Shown piece after piece: positions 53,223 through 61,992 of a stretch of 64,000 nt of DNA (positions within the stretch are counted from its first letter, which is position 1; each line of letters starts with the position of its first letter). The notes beneath the pieces were generated by a model. That model was not told the DNA's origin, ran no database searches, and was given only the letters and a program-made list of their open reading frames with translations. The stretch is from G963720475 sp963720475 (lineage in GTDB: Bacteria > Actinomycetota > Thermoleophilia > Solirubrobacterales > Thermoleophilaceae). A program made the translations under genes and the position numbers. Where the stretch lies: NCBI GenBank assembly GCA_963720475.1, contig OY970394.1:372001-436000 (forward strand), written 5' to 3'.

Positions 53223-54734
53223 ATGGCGGCCCAACACAAGGTCGCGATCATCGGCGCCGGGTTCTCCGGGATCGGCGCAGCGATCAAACTCGGCGAGGCC
53301 GGGATCGATGACTACGTCGTGCTCGAGGACGGCGAGGCGGTCGGCGGCGCGTGGCACTGGAACACCTATCCCGGCGTCGCTGTCGACATCCCCTCGTTCA
53401 GCTACCAGTTCTCGTTCGAGCAGCGAACCGACTGGTCGCGCGTGTACGCCAGCGGCAAGGAGTTGAAGGCGTACGCAGAGGACGTGGTCGACAAGTACGG
53501 GATCCGCCCGAAGATCCGCTTCAACACGAAGGTCGTCGGTTCGACCTTCGACGACGAAGAGCACCTCTGGCGGCTGGCAACGGAGGACGGCGGCGAGGTG
53601 ACAGCGCGCTTCGTGATCGGCGCCACGGGCGTTTTCACCCAGCCGAAGACGCCTGACATCCCGGGGCTCGACGACTTCACCGGCACGGCGATGCACACCG
53701 CCCGCTGGAACCACGATCACGACCTCAGCGGAGAGCGGGTCGCCGTGATCGGCACTGGCGCGTCGGCCGTCCAGACGATCCCCGAGGTTGCCAAGGTCGC
53801 GCGCGAGCTCGTCGTCTTCCAGCGGACGCCGATCTGGTGCCTGCCGAAGCCCGACCGCCCACTGCGGGGACGATTCGGCGGCCTGCTGTCGCGCCTGCCC
53901 GGCGCGAAGCAGGTGGCACGGGTGGCCAGCCAGGTCTTCGTCGAGACCACGTTTACCTTCCCCGCCCACCTCAACGGCCTCGTCCCGGTGGCTTCGATCG
54001 GCGAGAAGGTCGGCCGCGACTTCCTCAAGAGCGAGGTCCACGACCCGGAGGTGCGCGACAAGCTCAGCCCGCGCTACGCACTCGGATGCAAGCGCCCGGG
54101 GTTCTCGAACGACTACCTGCGGACCTTCAACCGCGACAACGTGACGCTCGAGACGACGCCGGTCGAGTCGATCGGCACCGGCTCGATCCGGACCGCCGAC
54201 GGAACCGAGTACGAGGTCGACACGATCGTCCTCGCGACCGGGTTCAAGGTGTTCGAGACGGGCAACATGCCGCCCTACCCGGTTCGCGGCGCGAACGGCC
54301 TCGATCTCGAGCAATTCTGGACCGAGAACCGTTTCCAGGCCTACCAGGGCGTCAGCGTGCCGGGCTTCCCGAACCTATTCACGATCCTCGGCCCATACGC
54401 CTACAACGGATCGTCGTACTTCAACCTGATCGAGATGCAGATGCGCCACATCGTGCGCTGCCTGAAGCAGGCCGAGAGCACGTCCTCGACGCTCGTCGAG
54501 GTCACGCCCGAGGCGAACAAGCGCTACCTCGAGCAGATGCTCGGCCGCCGGCACAACCAGGTCTTCTGGCAGGACAGCTGCGTCAAGGCGAACAGCTACT
54601 ACTTCGACCCCCACGGCGATGTGCCGTTCCGCGCATCGGCGACGCTCGAGGTCGCGTGGACGAGCGCCCGCTTCGACCTCGACGACTACCGCTTCGCCGC
54701 GCGACCGGCCGACCGCGAGCGGGTCGCCGCCTGA
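53223..54734 (+). CDS. Baeyer-Villiger-type flavin monooxygenase
   Basis: A 503-residue flavoprotein. FAD motif VAIIGAGFSGIGAAIKL, then WNTYPGVAVDIPSFSYQF, the Baeyer-Villiger fingerprint FTGTAMHTARW, NADPH motif VAVIGTGASAVQTIPE and the ATG-type LATGF. It inserts oxygen next to ketone carbonyls using NADPH and O2, in the cytoplasm. It lies next to CoA- and sterol-type functions (SCP2 at 56.5 kb), which fits catabolism of cyclic ketones, steroids or terpenoids; the substrate is inferred only. Confidence 0.92.
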   Translation: MAAQHKVAIIGAGFSGIGAAIKLGEAGIDDYVVLEDGEAVGGAWHWNTYPGVAVDIPSFSYQFSFEQRTDWSRVYASGKELKAYAEDVVDKYGIRPKIRFNTKVVGSTFDDEEHLWRLATEDGGEVTARFVIGATGVFTQPKTPDIPGLDDFTGTAMHTARWNHDHDLSGERVAVIGTGASAVQTIPEVAKVARELVVFQRTPIWCLPKPDRPLRGRFGGLLSRLPGAKQVARVASQVFVETTFTFPAHLNGLVPVASIGEKVGRDFLKSEVHDPEVRDKLSPRYALGCKRPGFSNDYLRTFNRDNVTLETTPVESIGTGSIRTADGTEYEVDTIVLATGFKVFETGNMPPYPVRGANGLDLEQFWTENRFQAYQGVSVPGFPNLFTILGPYAYNGSSYFNLIEMQMRHIVRCLKQAESTSSTLVEVTPEANKRYLEQMLGRRHNQVFWQDSCVKANSYYFDPHGDVPFRASATLEVAWTSARFDLDDYRFAARPADRERVAA

Positions 54735-54738
54735 ATCC

Positions 54739-55146
54739 TCACAGCGTCCACGAGTAGCTGTAGCCCTTCGTGGCCGGCTGCTCGCGATCGTAGAAGCGCT
54801 GCGCGTCGGCACGCGCGAGACCGGTGTCGAGCTCGAGATGGGTGGCCTCGCGCTCGCGCGCCCAGCCCTTCGCGGCATCGAGCAGCGCGTTCCCGATCCC
54901 CTGCGAGCGGTGCCCGGGGTGAACGGCGAAGTCCTCGACCCAGCAGCGGCGGCCATAGCGCACCGAGTTGAGATCGAGGTACGCGGAGATCAGCCCAACC
55001 AACTCTCCGTCGCCGGCTTCGGCCACGAGCACGGTGCTCTCCTCGCTCGCGATCGCCTCCGCCAGCGCCTCGCCGGCGCGTCCGCGGTCCCATTGCGGCG
55101 GGGTGTAGCCGGGCGGCTCGAACAGCCACTCGTACATCGCGAGCAC
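54739..55146 (-). CDS. GNAT-family N-acetyltransferase
   Basis: About 135 residues from a GTG, with the GNAT acetyl-CoA loop VHPGHRSQGIGNALLDAAKGW and a late RFYDREQPATKGYSYSW. The normal first beta strand (DVPIRAARADEAGAV) is encoded upstream in the same frame, overlapping the end of the DoxX-like gene, but without a standard start codon; a CTG may serve. Acetylates an amine of unknown identity. Confidence 0.8.
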   Translation of the reverse strand: MLAMYEWLFEPPGYTPPQWDRGRAGEALAEAIASEESTVLVAEAGDGELVGLISAYLDLNSVRYGRRCWVEDFAVHPGHRSQGIGNALLDAAKGWAREREATHLELDTGLARADAQRFYDREQPATKGYSYSWTL

Positions 55147-55186
55147 CGCGCCGGCCTCGTCGGCGCGCGCCGCCCGGATCGGGACG

Positions 55187-55573
55187 TCAGTCGGCGGCAG
55201 GGTCCTCGCCGGCGCGATTGCGGCCGGCAGCCGCCGCCCACGCGATGAAGAGCGCCTGGAACGGGAGCCGCCCCCAGAGCGCGGCCGCGCCGCCGGGAAC
55301 GCGGTCGGCGTACTCGTCGGCTTCGAGCGCCATCTTCACGTTCGCGGGGAAGACGGCGAGCAGCGTCGCGATCGAGAACAGGCTGCCGAAGCGCCGCGTG
55401 GCCGGGTGCATCGTCGCCGCTCCGCCGACGATCTCGGCAACGCCGCTGACGTAGACGACCTGCTCCTTCGTCCCCGGGACCCAGTCGGGCACGATCGCCG
55501 CATAGGTCTTCGGGATCACGAAGTGCATGATCCCGGCGAAGATGAAGATGGGTCCGAACAGGCGCGCGATCAT
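55187..55573 (-). CDS. DoxX-like four-helix membrane protein
   Basis: A 128-residue membrane protein of the DoxX/DUF4267 kind: FGPIFIFAGIMHFVIP, VYVSGVAEIVGGAAT, FGSLFSIATLLAVFPANVKMA and WGRLPFQALFIAWA form four helices. Such proteins are linked to quinone or redox chemistry but poorly defined. I preferred the second ATG because the first lies inside the operator-like inverted repeat; both are possible. Divergent from merR. Confidence 0.8.
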   Translation of the reverse strand: MIARLFGPIFIFAGIMHFVIPKTYAAIVPDWVPGTKEQVVYVSGVAEIVGGAATMHPATRRFGSLFSIATLLAVFPANVKMALEADEYADRVPGGAAALWGRLPFQALFIAWAAAAGRNRAGEDPAAD

Positions 55574-55585
55574 GGCTGGGCGAAG

Positions 55586-55611
55586 CATGTCACACCGGCT
55601 CATGTGACATG
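55586..55611. promoter_or_regulatory. inverted repeat between the DoxX-like and merR genes
   Basis: CATGTCAC and GTGACATG are perfect eight-base arms ten bases apart, just upstream of merR and at the start of the divergent DoxX-like gene. The spacing and symmetry fit a dimeric regulator, most simply the MerR protein itself. Confidence 0.6.
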
Positions 55612-55633
55612 GAGGCGAGTACCATCCGGTCCG

Positions 55634-56444
55634 ATGACGGCGAAGGACAACGGCAAGCTCACGATCGACGAGCTGGCCCAGAAGACCCGCATGACCGTGC
55701 GGAACATCCGCGCGCATCAGTCGCGTGGGCTGCTTCCGCCACCCGAGGTCGTCGGCAGGACGGGCTACTACGGCGAGGAACACCTCGCCCGCATCGAGCT
55801 GATCAAGGAGCTCCAGGGAGAGGGCTACAACCTCGAGTTGATCGGCCGCCTGCTCGAGAACGCCGGCGGCTCGAGCGACGAGGTGCTGCGCTTCACGCGC
55901 GCCGTGCGCGAGCCCTTCGTAGCCGAGGAGCCCCAGATCATCGAGGCGGCCGAGCTCGCCCAGCTGATGGGCAGCACCGACCCGGCGCTGATCGCGAAGG
56001 GGGAGAAGCTCGGCCTGATCCGCCCGATCGACGACACGACGTTCGAAGTCACCTCTCCGCGGCTGCTGAAGGCGGGATCGGAGCTCGTCGCGCTCGGCAC
56101 CAGCGCCGAGCAGGTGCTCGAGATAGCGGCGAGGCTGCGCCGCCATGCCGACTCGGTCGCCTCGATCTACGTACGCGTGTTCCTGGACAACGTCTGGACG
56201 CCCTTCGAGAAGGCCGGACCGGCCCGAGGACGGCTGGCCGGAGGTGCTCGCGACGATCGAGCGGCTGCGCCCGCTCGCTGCCGAGTCGCTGCTGGCCGTC
56301 TTCCAGCTCGCCATGGACGACGCCGTCGAGAGCGCCGTCGGGCGCGAGCTCGAGCGTGAGATCGAGCGGGTCGCGCGCGACAAGCAGAAGAGCCGCTCGG
56401 GCGGGCGCTCGCGCGGGCGGCGGCGCGCCCGCTCCCGCCGCTAG
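55634..56444 (+). pseudogene. MerR-family regulator, frameshifted
   Basis: A MerR-type regulator: LTIDELAQKTRMTVRNIRAH is the DNA-binding helix-turn-helix, followed by the wing (GLLPPPEVVGRTGYYGEEH) and an alpha-helical effector domain. Near 56213-56226 the frame slips; the next frame continues EDGWPEVLATIERLRPLAAES and a basic Arg/Ser-rich tail to the stop. The intact protein would have about 270 residues. It may be a sequencing error, since the DNA-binding and effector parts look conserved on both sides. Confidence 0.72.
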
Positions 56445-56451
56445 TGCGGCT

Positions 56452-56901
56452 TTAGCTGGACTTCGGGATCCGGAACAAGCCGGGCAGACTCGCGGCGAAG
56501 GGCAGATCGCCCTTCAGCTTGAGCTTTCGCCGCAGGAAAAGCTCGGGGCCGTTCGCGTTGCCGGTCGCCAGCTTGAGGAACTCGACGTCGCCGACGGTGA
56601 TCGTCAGGCGGGGCCGGCGGTCCGACGGCTCGCGCGAGACGGAGCACGTCCCGTCGGCGATCGTCACGTCGTAGCGGTCGTACTCGCCGTCCGGGCGACC
56701 GCCGATGCGGAAGCGGACAAGCGCGTCGGTGCCGTCGCCGCCCTCGTAGTGCTCCTCCATGCGGCGGAAGATCTCGCCGAAGACCTCGTCGCGGAGGGGG
56801 CCGCGAAGGCCCTCCGCGAGATGCTCGTCCTTCGTCTGGGCGACGCTGCGGGCAAAAGCCTCGGGATCGACGCCGGTCGCGTAGTTGGTTTGTTCTGTCA
56901 T
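56452..56901 (-). CDS. SCP2 sterol-binding domain protein
   Basis: A 149-residue protein of the SCP2 fold: VRFRIGGRPDGEYDRYDVTI, RLTITVGDVEFLKLATGN and KLKLKGDLPFAASLPGLF are the usual strands and the C-terminal helix. SCP2 proteins bind or transfer lipids, sterols or acyl-CoAs. It converges with merR, eight bases apart, and is divergent from the large membrane gene, with an inverted repeat between. Confidence 0.85.
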   Translation of the reverse strand: MTEQTNYATGVDPEAFARSVAQTKDEHLAEGLRGPLRDEVFGEIFRRMEEHYEGGDGTDALVRFRIGGRPDGEYDRYDVTIADGTCSVSREPSDRRPRLTITVGDVEFLKLATGNANGPELFLRRKLKLKGDLPFAASLPGLFRIPKSS

Positions 56902-56917
56902 CGCCTAGGGTAAAACC

Positions 56918-56935
56918 TTACATGGATTGATGTAA
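56918..56935. promoter_or_regulatory. TTACAT-N6-ATGTAA inverted repeat
   Basis: A perfect six-base inverted repeat with a six-base centre lies between the divergent SCP2 and membrane-protein genes, 17 bases from the SCP2 start. A dimeric regulator (TetR- or MerR-type) is a natural reader. TAACAT overlapping the right arm could be part of a plus-strand -10 box. Confidence 0.5.
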
Positions 56936-56998
56936 CATTAGGCCACGTCGCATGTATGGCCAAGCGAACCTTCTGACCCGTCGCAGAAAGGCAACGCC

Positions 56999-59035
56999 TT
57001 GACTCTACCCCGCCTCTTCCTCCCCACACTGCTCGCGCTCGCCTTCCCGCTGGCGCTCCCCGCGCTCGCGGGCGCCGCGACCGAGTCCGCGCCCGCCGCC
57101 GGCGCCGAGGAGGCCCAGGTCTTCGGCGCCACGGCCACCGCGATGCTGCTCACAGCAGCGTTGTTCGTCTTCGGCCTCGGGCACCGCTCGGGCCGGATCA
57201 AGTTCCTCGGCCGCACCGCAGACTTCATGGGCAAGACCGCCGGGATCCCCGGCTGGGTCGCGCTGCCCTCCTTCCTCGCCGCCGCATCGCTGATCACGGC
57301 CGCATTCGGCTTCTACTGGGACGTCTCGCTCCACATCGACAACGGCCGCGACGCGGGGCCGCTCGCCAACCCCTCCCACTACTTCATCCTCGGCGGGCTG
57401 TTCGGCATCTTCTCGGCGGGCTGGCTGGCGATGGTCCTGCCGGCGCGCGACGAGCGCCCAGGCCCGGCCGCGGTGCGCATTCGCGAGGGCTGGTACGCGC
57501 CCGTCGGCGGGATCATGCTGATGTCGTGCGCGTCGTTCGCGCTACTCGGCTTCCCGCTCGACGACGTCCAGCACCGCTTCTTCGGCCAGGACGTCACGCT
57601 CTGGGGCCCGACCCACCTGATGATGCTCGGCGGAGCGGCACTATCGCTGCTCGGGATCATGACCCTGCTGAGCGAGGGGCGTCTGGCACGGCGGGACGGT
57701 GACGCAGGCGAGGCCACGATCGCGGACGTCATCGCCGAGTTCGCCCCGGCAGCGATCGCCCGCCGCTTCGCCGCCTCACCCGGTCTGCGCGGCATCGTCT
57801 CCCGCTTCGAGGCGCTCGTCACGCCCGAGCGCGCCCGCAAGGCGCGGCTCATCTCCGCGTGCGGCGGCTTCCTGATCGCGCTGTCGATCTTCCAGGCGGA
57901 GTTCGACTACGGCGTGCCGCAGTTCAGGCTGCTCTTCCACCCCGTCCTGATCGCGCTTGCGGCCGCGATGGCCCTCACCGTCGCGCGCATCGTCGCCGGC
58001 CCGGGCGGTGCGATCGGCGCGACCCTCTTCTACATCTTCGTCCGCGGCGCGATCACGCTGATCGTCGGCCCCGTGCTCGGCGAGTCGCTCGCCCATCCCC
58101 CGCTCTACCTCGCCGAGGCGGCGCTCGTCGAGGTGGTCGCGCTCGTCGTCGCGACCGATCGCCCCTACCGCTTTGGGATCGCCGTCGGCGCCGTCGTCGG
58201 GACGCTCGGCGTGCTCGCCGAGTACCTCTGGGTCGGCGTCTGGAGCCCGCACGAGTGGCCCGCCCACATCCTGCCCGAGGCGATCGCGCTCGCCGTTCCG
58301 TTCGCGATCGCGAGCGGGGTGATCGGCGGCTTCATCGGCGGCGCCTTCCTGATCCGCCCCGACGTCGCCTCGACGCCGCGCGCGTGGGCGGCGGCGGCGG
58401 TCAGCCTGCTCGTGATCGGCGCGACGATCGGTTTCCTGCTGCAGACGCGCGCGCCCGACGATCTGCGCGCAGCGGTCACGCTCACCGAAGCCGGGAACTC
58501 CGGCGGCGGCCGCGCCGCGAACGCGACGATCCGCTTCAGCGACCCCGGCCAGGTCCGCGACGCCGACTGGCTCTCGACGATCTCGTGGCAGGGCAAGGAG
58601 AAGCTGCGCGTCGAGCCGCTCGAGCGCGTCTCGGACGGTGTCTACCGCAGCGCCGAGCCGCTCCCCGTGGACGGCACTTGGAAGACCGCGATCCGCCTGC
58701 AACGCGGCGACGTGCTCGCGTCGGCCCCGGTCTACATGCCGGAGGACACGGCGATTCCCGCCAAGGAGGTGCCCGCCTCACCGGCCTTCACGCGCCCGCT
58801 GATCAAGGACCGCGACGTCCTCCAGCGCGAGGTGAAGAAGGACGTCCCAGGTTATCTCTGGTCCCTCGCCGGCTTCGTCGTCCTCGCGATCACCCTGATC
58901 GAGCTGTTCGTGATCGGCTGGGGTCTCTCGCGCCTCGCGCGCCGCGGGTCCGAGGGCTCGCCCGCGCCCGAGCCCGAAGCCGCGCGCCGCGCACCCGCAC
59001 CGCCGCCGGGCGCACCCGCGACGAGTCCGGTCTGA
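56999..59035 (+). CDS. polytopic membrane protein with conserved His/Asp/Trp motifs, copy 1
   Basis: A 678-residue protein: signal or first helix, about 12 membrane helices, an outer beta domain (about 490-590) and a final helix. Residues shared with the next gene are striking: YWD.SLHID.GRD.GPL.NP.HY (about 106-128) and LDDVQHRFFGQDVTLWGPTH (187-206). His112, His127, His192, His206 and several Asp could bind metal or haem. The outer domain (LPVDGTWKTAIRLQRGD) recalls YtkA/CopC-like copper-related domains. The TTG start has AGAAAGG upstream. No family is known to me; copper or redox function is a guess. Confidence 0.65.
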   Translation: MTLPRLFLPTLLALAFPLALPALAGAATESAPAAGAEEAQVFGATATAMLLTAALFVFGLGHRSGRIKFLGRTADFMGKTAGIPGWVALPSFLAAASLITAAFGFYWDVSLHIDNGRDAGPLANPSHYFILGGLFGIFSAGWLAMVLPARDERPGPAAVRIREGWYAPVGGIMLMSCASFALLGFPLDDVQHRFFGQDVTLWGPTHLMMLGGAALSLLGIMTLLSEGRLARRDGDAGEATIADVIAEFAPAAIARRFAASPGLRGIVSRFEALVTPERARKARLISACGGFLIALSIFQAEFDYGVPQFRLLFHPVLIALAAAMALTVARIVAGPGGAIGATLFYIFVRGAITLIVGPVLGESLAHPPLYLAEAALVEVVALVVATDRPYRFGIAVGAVVGTLGVLAEYLWVGVWSPHEWPAHILPEAIALAVPFAIASGVIGGFIGGAFLIRPDVASTPRAWAAAAVSLLVIGATIGFLLQTRAPDDLRAAVTLTEAGNSGGGRAANATIRFSDPGQVRDADWLSTISWQGKEKLRVEPLERVSDGVYRSAEPLPVDGTWKTAIRLQRGDVLASAPVYMPEDTAIPAKEVPASPAFTRPLIKDRDVLQREVKKDVPGYLWSLAGFVVLAITLIELFVIGWGLSRLARRGSEGSPAPEPEAARRAPAPPPGAPATSPV

Positions 59036-59039
59036 GCCG

Positions 59040-61076
59040 ATGAGCGCCTCTCTCCTCGCCGCCACTGAAGCCGCAGGCGCGGAGGGAGCACCGCTCGACC
59101 AGCTCGCCGTTCTGGCTGCCGTCTACGGCGGTGGTACGGCCGGGCTGATGTGGCTGGTGAGAGCGCATCGCGCCGGGCGCACGCGGCTGCTCACGCGCGC
59201 GGGCGCCGCCGCCGCCTTCGTCTTCCGCGCCCCTGCGTGGGTCGCATTGCCGGTCCTGGTCGCAGCGGTCTCGCTGCTGCTGACGATGTTCGGCGGCTAC
59301 TGGGACATCGGCTACCACATCGACTACGGGCGCGATGACGGGCCGCTCGGTAACCCCGGCCACTACCCGATGCTCGCCGGCTTCTTCGGCACGTTCGCCG
59401 CCGGCATCCTCGCGTGCGCGCTCGCGCGTGAGAAGGACGCCGGCCCGGCCTGGGTCCGGATCCGGCCGCGCTGGCGCGTGCCGGTCGGTGGGCTGCTGAT
59501 CGTCGGCGCCTCGACGTTCGGTCTTGCGGCGCTGCCGCTCGACGACGTCTGGCACCGCATCTTCGGCCAGGACGTGACGCTGTGGTCGCCGACGCACTTC
59601 ATGCTGCTCGGCGGCGCTTGCACCTCGGTGATCGGGATGTGCGTGCTGATCGCCGAGGGAATGCAGGCGCGGCGCAGGCGTGCCCCCTCGGCGGCGAGCG
59701 CCAACGGGGACGGGAACGGAGCCGCACCCGCGCGCCCGCGCGTCGACCTTCCCTGGCGCGGAGCGCCCGCCCTCCGGCTCGAAGTCTTCACCGGCGCGCC
59801 GTTGTGGGCCTCGGCCGGGCGGGCGTGGGGGCGGATCCAGCGCTTCGCGCTCCTCGGCGGGATGCTCGTCGGGCTCGAGGCGTTCCTCGCCGAGTTCGAC
59901 TGGGGAGTGCCGCTCTACCGCCAGGTCTGGCAGCCGATCCTGCTCGCCGCCTTCGCCGCGCTGCTGTTCACCGCGGCCCGCTCGTGGGCCGGTCGCGGCG
60001 GCGCGATCGGGGCGTGGGTCTCCTACGTGCTGATCCGCCTCGCCGCGACGGCGATGCCGGTGCTCGCGGGACGCTCGCCCTCCGTCGTGCCGATCCTGCT
60101 CGCCCCCGCGATCCTGATCGAGCTCGCCGCGCTGCGGCTCGACCCGCGGACCCGGCCGATCGTCTTCGGCGCCGTGGCGGGGCTCCTGTGCGGATCGGTC
60201 GGGATGGCCGGCGAGTACGCCTGGTCGCAACTCGTGATGCCGCTGCCCTGGACCGAGGCGCTGATCGCCGAAGGGCTCCCCTCGGCGATCCTCGCCGGCA
60301 CGGCCGGAGGAGTGCTCGGCGCCCTGCTCGCGGCCGGGCTGAGGGCAGAGTTGCCTCCCCCGCGCGTGGCGCGGACGGCGTGTATCGGCGCCTTCGCCGT
60401 GCTCGTCGCCGTCGGCGTCGGCGCCGGGATCAAGCACGTGCCCGACGCGAGCGCCAGCTTCCAGCTGACCGAAACCCGCCCCGCGCCGCAGCGCGAGGCG
60501 ACGGCCACCGTGCGACTCAGCCCGCCGAGCGCGGCCGACGACGCCAACTGGCTCTACGTATTGGCCTGGCAGGGCGGCGAAGGGACGCAGCGGATAGTCG
60601 ATCGGCTGCAGCGCATCGCCCCGGGCGTGTACCGCACGACGCGACCGATCCCGCTCCACGGCAGTTGGAAGTCCGGCCTTCGGCTGCAGCGCGGTCGCGA
60701 CCGCGGCGCCGTTCCGATCCGCCTTCCGGCTGACGACGCGCTCGCCGACTCCGGCGCCACCCTCCCCGCGAGCTTCACGAACGCCGAGGCGGGGGCCGAG
60801 CAGCTGAAGCGCTCAGCCGGCGCGGAGCTGCGCGCGCCCGCGGCGTTCAGCCGCCCGTTCCTCGACGACGGGCTGATCGTCCTGCGCGAGACGAAGGGCG
60901 AGGTCGCCGACTGGGTGTGGGGCGTCGCGATCGGCGTGATCGCGCTCTTCTACGTGGCATTCATCACCGGCGTCAGCTGCGGCGTCGCGCGGCTGACGCG
61001 GCGGCGCGACGACGACGAGCAGCCGCGGGGCCCGGTCAGTCGCCGAGCGGCGAAGCAGCCGGCGGCGACGGCGTAG
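59040..61076 (+). CDS. polytopic membrane protein with conserved His/Asp/Trp motifs, copy 2
   Basis: A 678-residue paralog of the preceding gene, starting four bases after its stop. It keeps the same order of helices, the YWDIGYHIDYGRDDGPLGNP motif, LPLDDVWHRIFGQDVTLWSP with PTH after it, and the outer domain (IPLHGSWKSGLRLQRGRD). Flanking sequence differs much more, so the motifs are under selection. The two probably form a heterodimer. Its 3' end overlaps the convergent Abi-alpha-like gene by 41 bases. Confidence 0.65.
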   Translation: MSASLLAATEAAGAEGAPLDQLAVLAAVYGGGTAGLMWLVRAHRAGRTRLLTRAGAAAAFVFRAPAWVALPVLVAAVSLLLTMFGGYWDIGYHIDYGRDDGPLGNPGHYPMLAGFFGTFAAGILACALAREKDAGPAWVRIRPRWRVPVGGLLIVGASTFGLAALPLDDVWHRIFGQDVTLWSPTHFMLLGGACTSVIGMCVLIAEGMQARRRRAPSAASANGDGNGAAPARPRVDLPWRGAPALRLEVFTGAPLWASAGRAWGRIQRFALLGGMLVGLEAFLAEFDWGVPLYRQVWQPILLAAFAALLFTAARSWAGRGGAIGAWVSYVLIRLAATAMPVLAGRSPSVVPILLAPAILIELAALRLDPRTRPIVFGAVAGLLCGSVGMAGEYAWSQLVMPLPWTEALIAEGLPSAILAGTAGGVLGALLAAGLRAELPPPRVARTACIGAFAVLVAVGVGAGIKHVPDASASFQLTETRPAPQREATATVRLSPPSAADDANWLYVLAWQGGEGTQRIVDRLQRIAPGVYRTTRPIPLHGSWKSGLRLQRGRDRGAVPIRLPADDALADSGATLPASFTNAEAGAEQLKRSAGAELRAPAAFSRPFLDDGLIVLRETKGEVADWVWGVAIGVIALFYVAFITGVSCGVARLTRRRDDDEQPRGPVSRRAAKQPAATA

Positions 61077-61992
61077 GCGGCTGCGGGTCGTCGGGCGCGT
61101 TGTGCCGTACGCGCTCGCTTGGCCGCCCGGGGCGACCGGCCGGCTTCGACGACCCGTTGGTGCTGGCGGCGTCAGCAGCCGCCTCGCGGTCGAGCGGAAG
61201 CGCCTCGATCTCCGCCGTGTGCAGCGGTAGGCAGTTATCGCAGAAGTCCTCGCCGAAGGGGGTCATGTGGATGCTGCGGCGGACGGTCTTCGCGCGTCCC
61301 CCCTTGTGCAGCGCCTCGAGCACGTCGGGCTGGGCCTCGAGTACCTGGTAGCGCAGGCGGTCCTCGACCGGCTCGCGCGAGAACCAGATGAGGCCCAGGC
61401 GGTAGAGGTTGTTGAGGTACGCGGGAACGCGCTCCGTGTAGCGGGTCCCCGCACCGGCGCCGATCATCTGCAGCCCGGGCGCGACGAGGTCGGAGCTGAC
61501 CACGCCGAGCGGTCCGCCCGTCCGCACGTCGACAGACGGCTGCGGCCCCTCGAGGGCGAGCAGTCGGAGGATGCGCGCCTCGTCGGGGGCGAGCTCGCCG
61601 AGGATGCGCTCGTAGGCAGGGTGCGCGTCCTCCTCGTAGCGGACGTCAGCCGACTGCCGCAGGAGCTCGGCCCCGCGTTCGCGCAGCGTCGCGCCGTCCT
61701 GCTTGCGGGTGCCCCTCGAGCCGGCCATGCGATCGACGCTGTCGGGGACGTCGAGGAAGGCGCGCGCCACCTTGCGCACCTCGGTCCCCACGTCGTCGAC
61801 GAGCTCGCTCGCGGACTCGCCGGACACCGCCGCGCTCGCGAGACGACCCGCGGCGCGCAGCGAGGCGTCCAGGGTCCAGCGCAACGTGCGGGCGTACGCG
61901 CCGAGCCCGACCCTGAACAGGCCGGGCGCGGCGTCGCGCAGCTCGTCGGTCGTGGTTGCGCGGCCGTTTCCGGGGCTTTGCTCAGCGGCCAT
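61036..61992 (-). CDS. Abi-alpha (DUF4393)-like protein
   Basis: A 318-residue protein. The centre (LAPDEARILRLLALEGPQPS, YLNNLYRLGLIWFSREPVED, TPFGEDFCDNC) resembles the Abi-alpha/DUF4393 family, named for phage abortive infection but mostly untested. A Pro/Ser-rich tail follows. It starts one base inside the stop of the DUF445 gene (TGATG), so the two are coupled, which speaks for a shared membrane role rather than a stand-alone defence gene. Confidence 0.62.
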   Translation of the reverse strand: MAAEQSPGNGRATTTDELRDAAPGLFRVGLGAYARTLRWTLDASLRAAGRLASAAVSGESASELVDDVGTEVRKVARAFLDVPDSVDRMAGSRGTRKQDGATLRERGAELLRQSADVRYEEDAHPAYERILGELAPDEARILRLLALEGPQPSVDVRTGGPLGVVSSDLVAPGLQMIGAGAGTRYTERVPAYLNNLYRLGLIWFSREPVEDRLRYQVLEAQPDVLEALHKGGRAKTVRRSIHMTPFGEDFCDNCLPLHTAEIEALPLDREAAADAASTNGSSKPAGRPGRPSERVRHNAPDDPQPPTPSPPAASPLGD

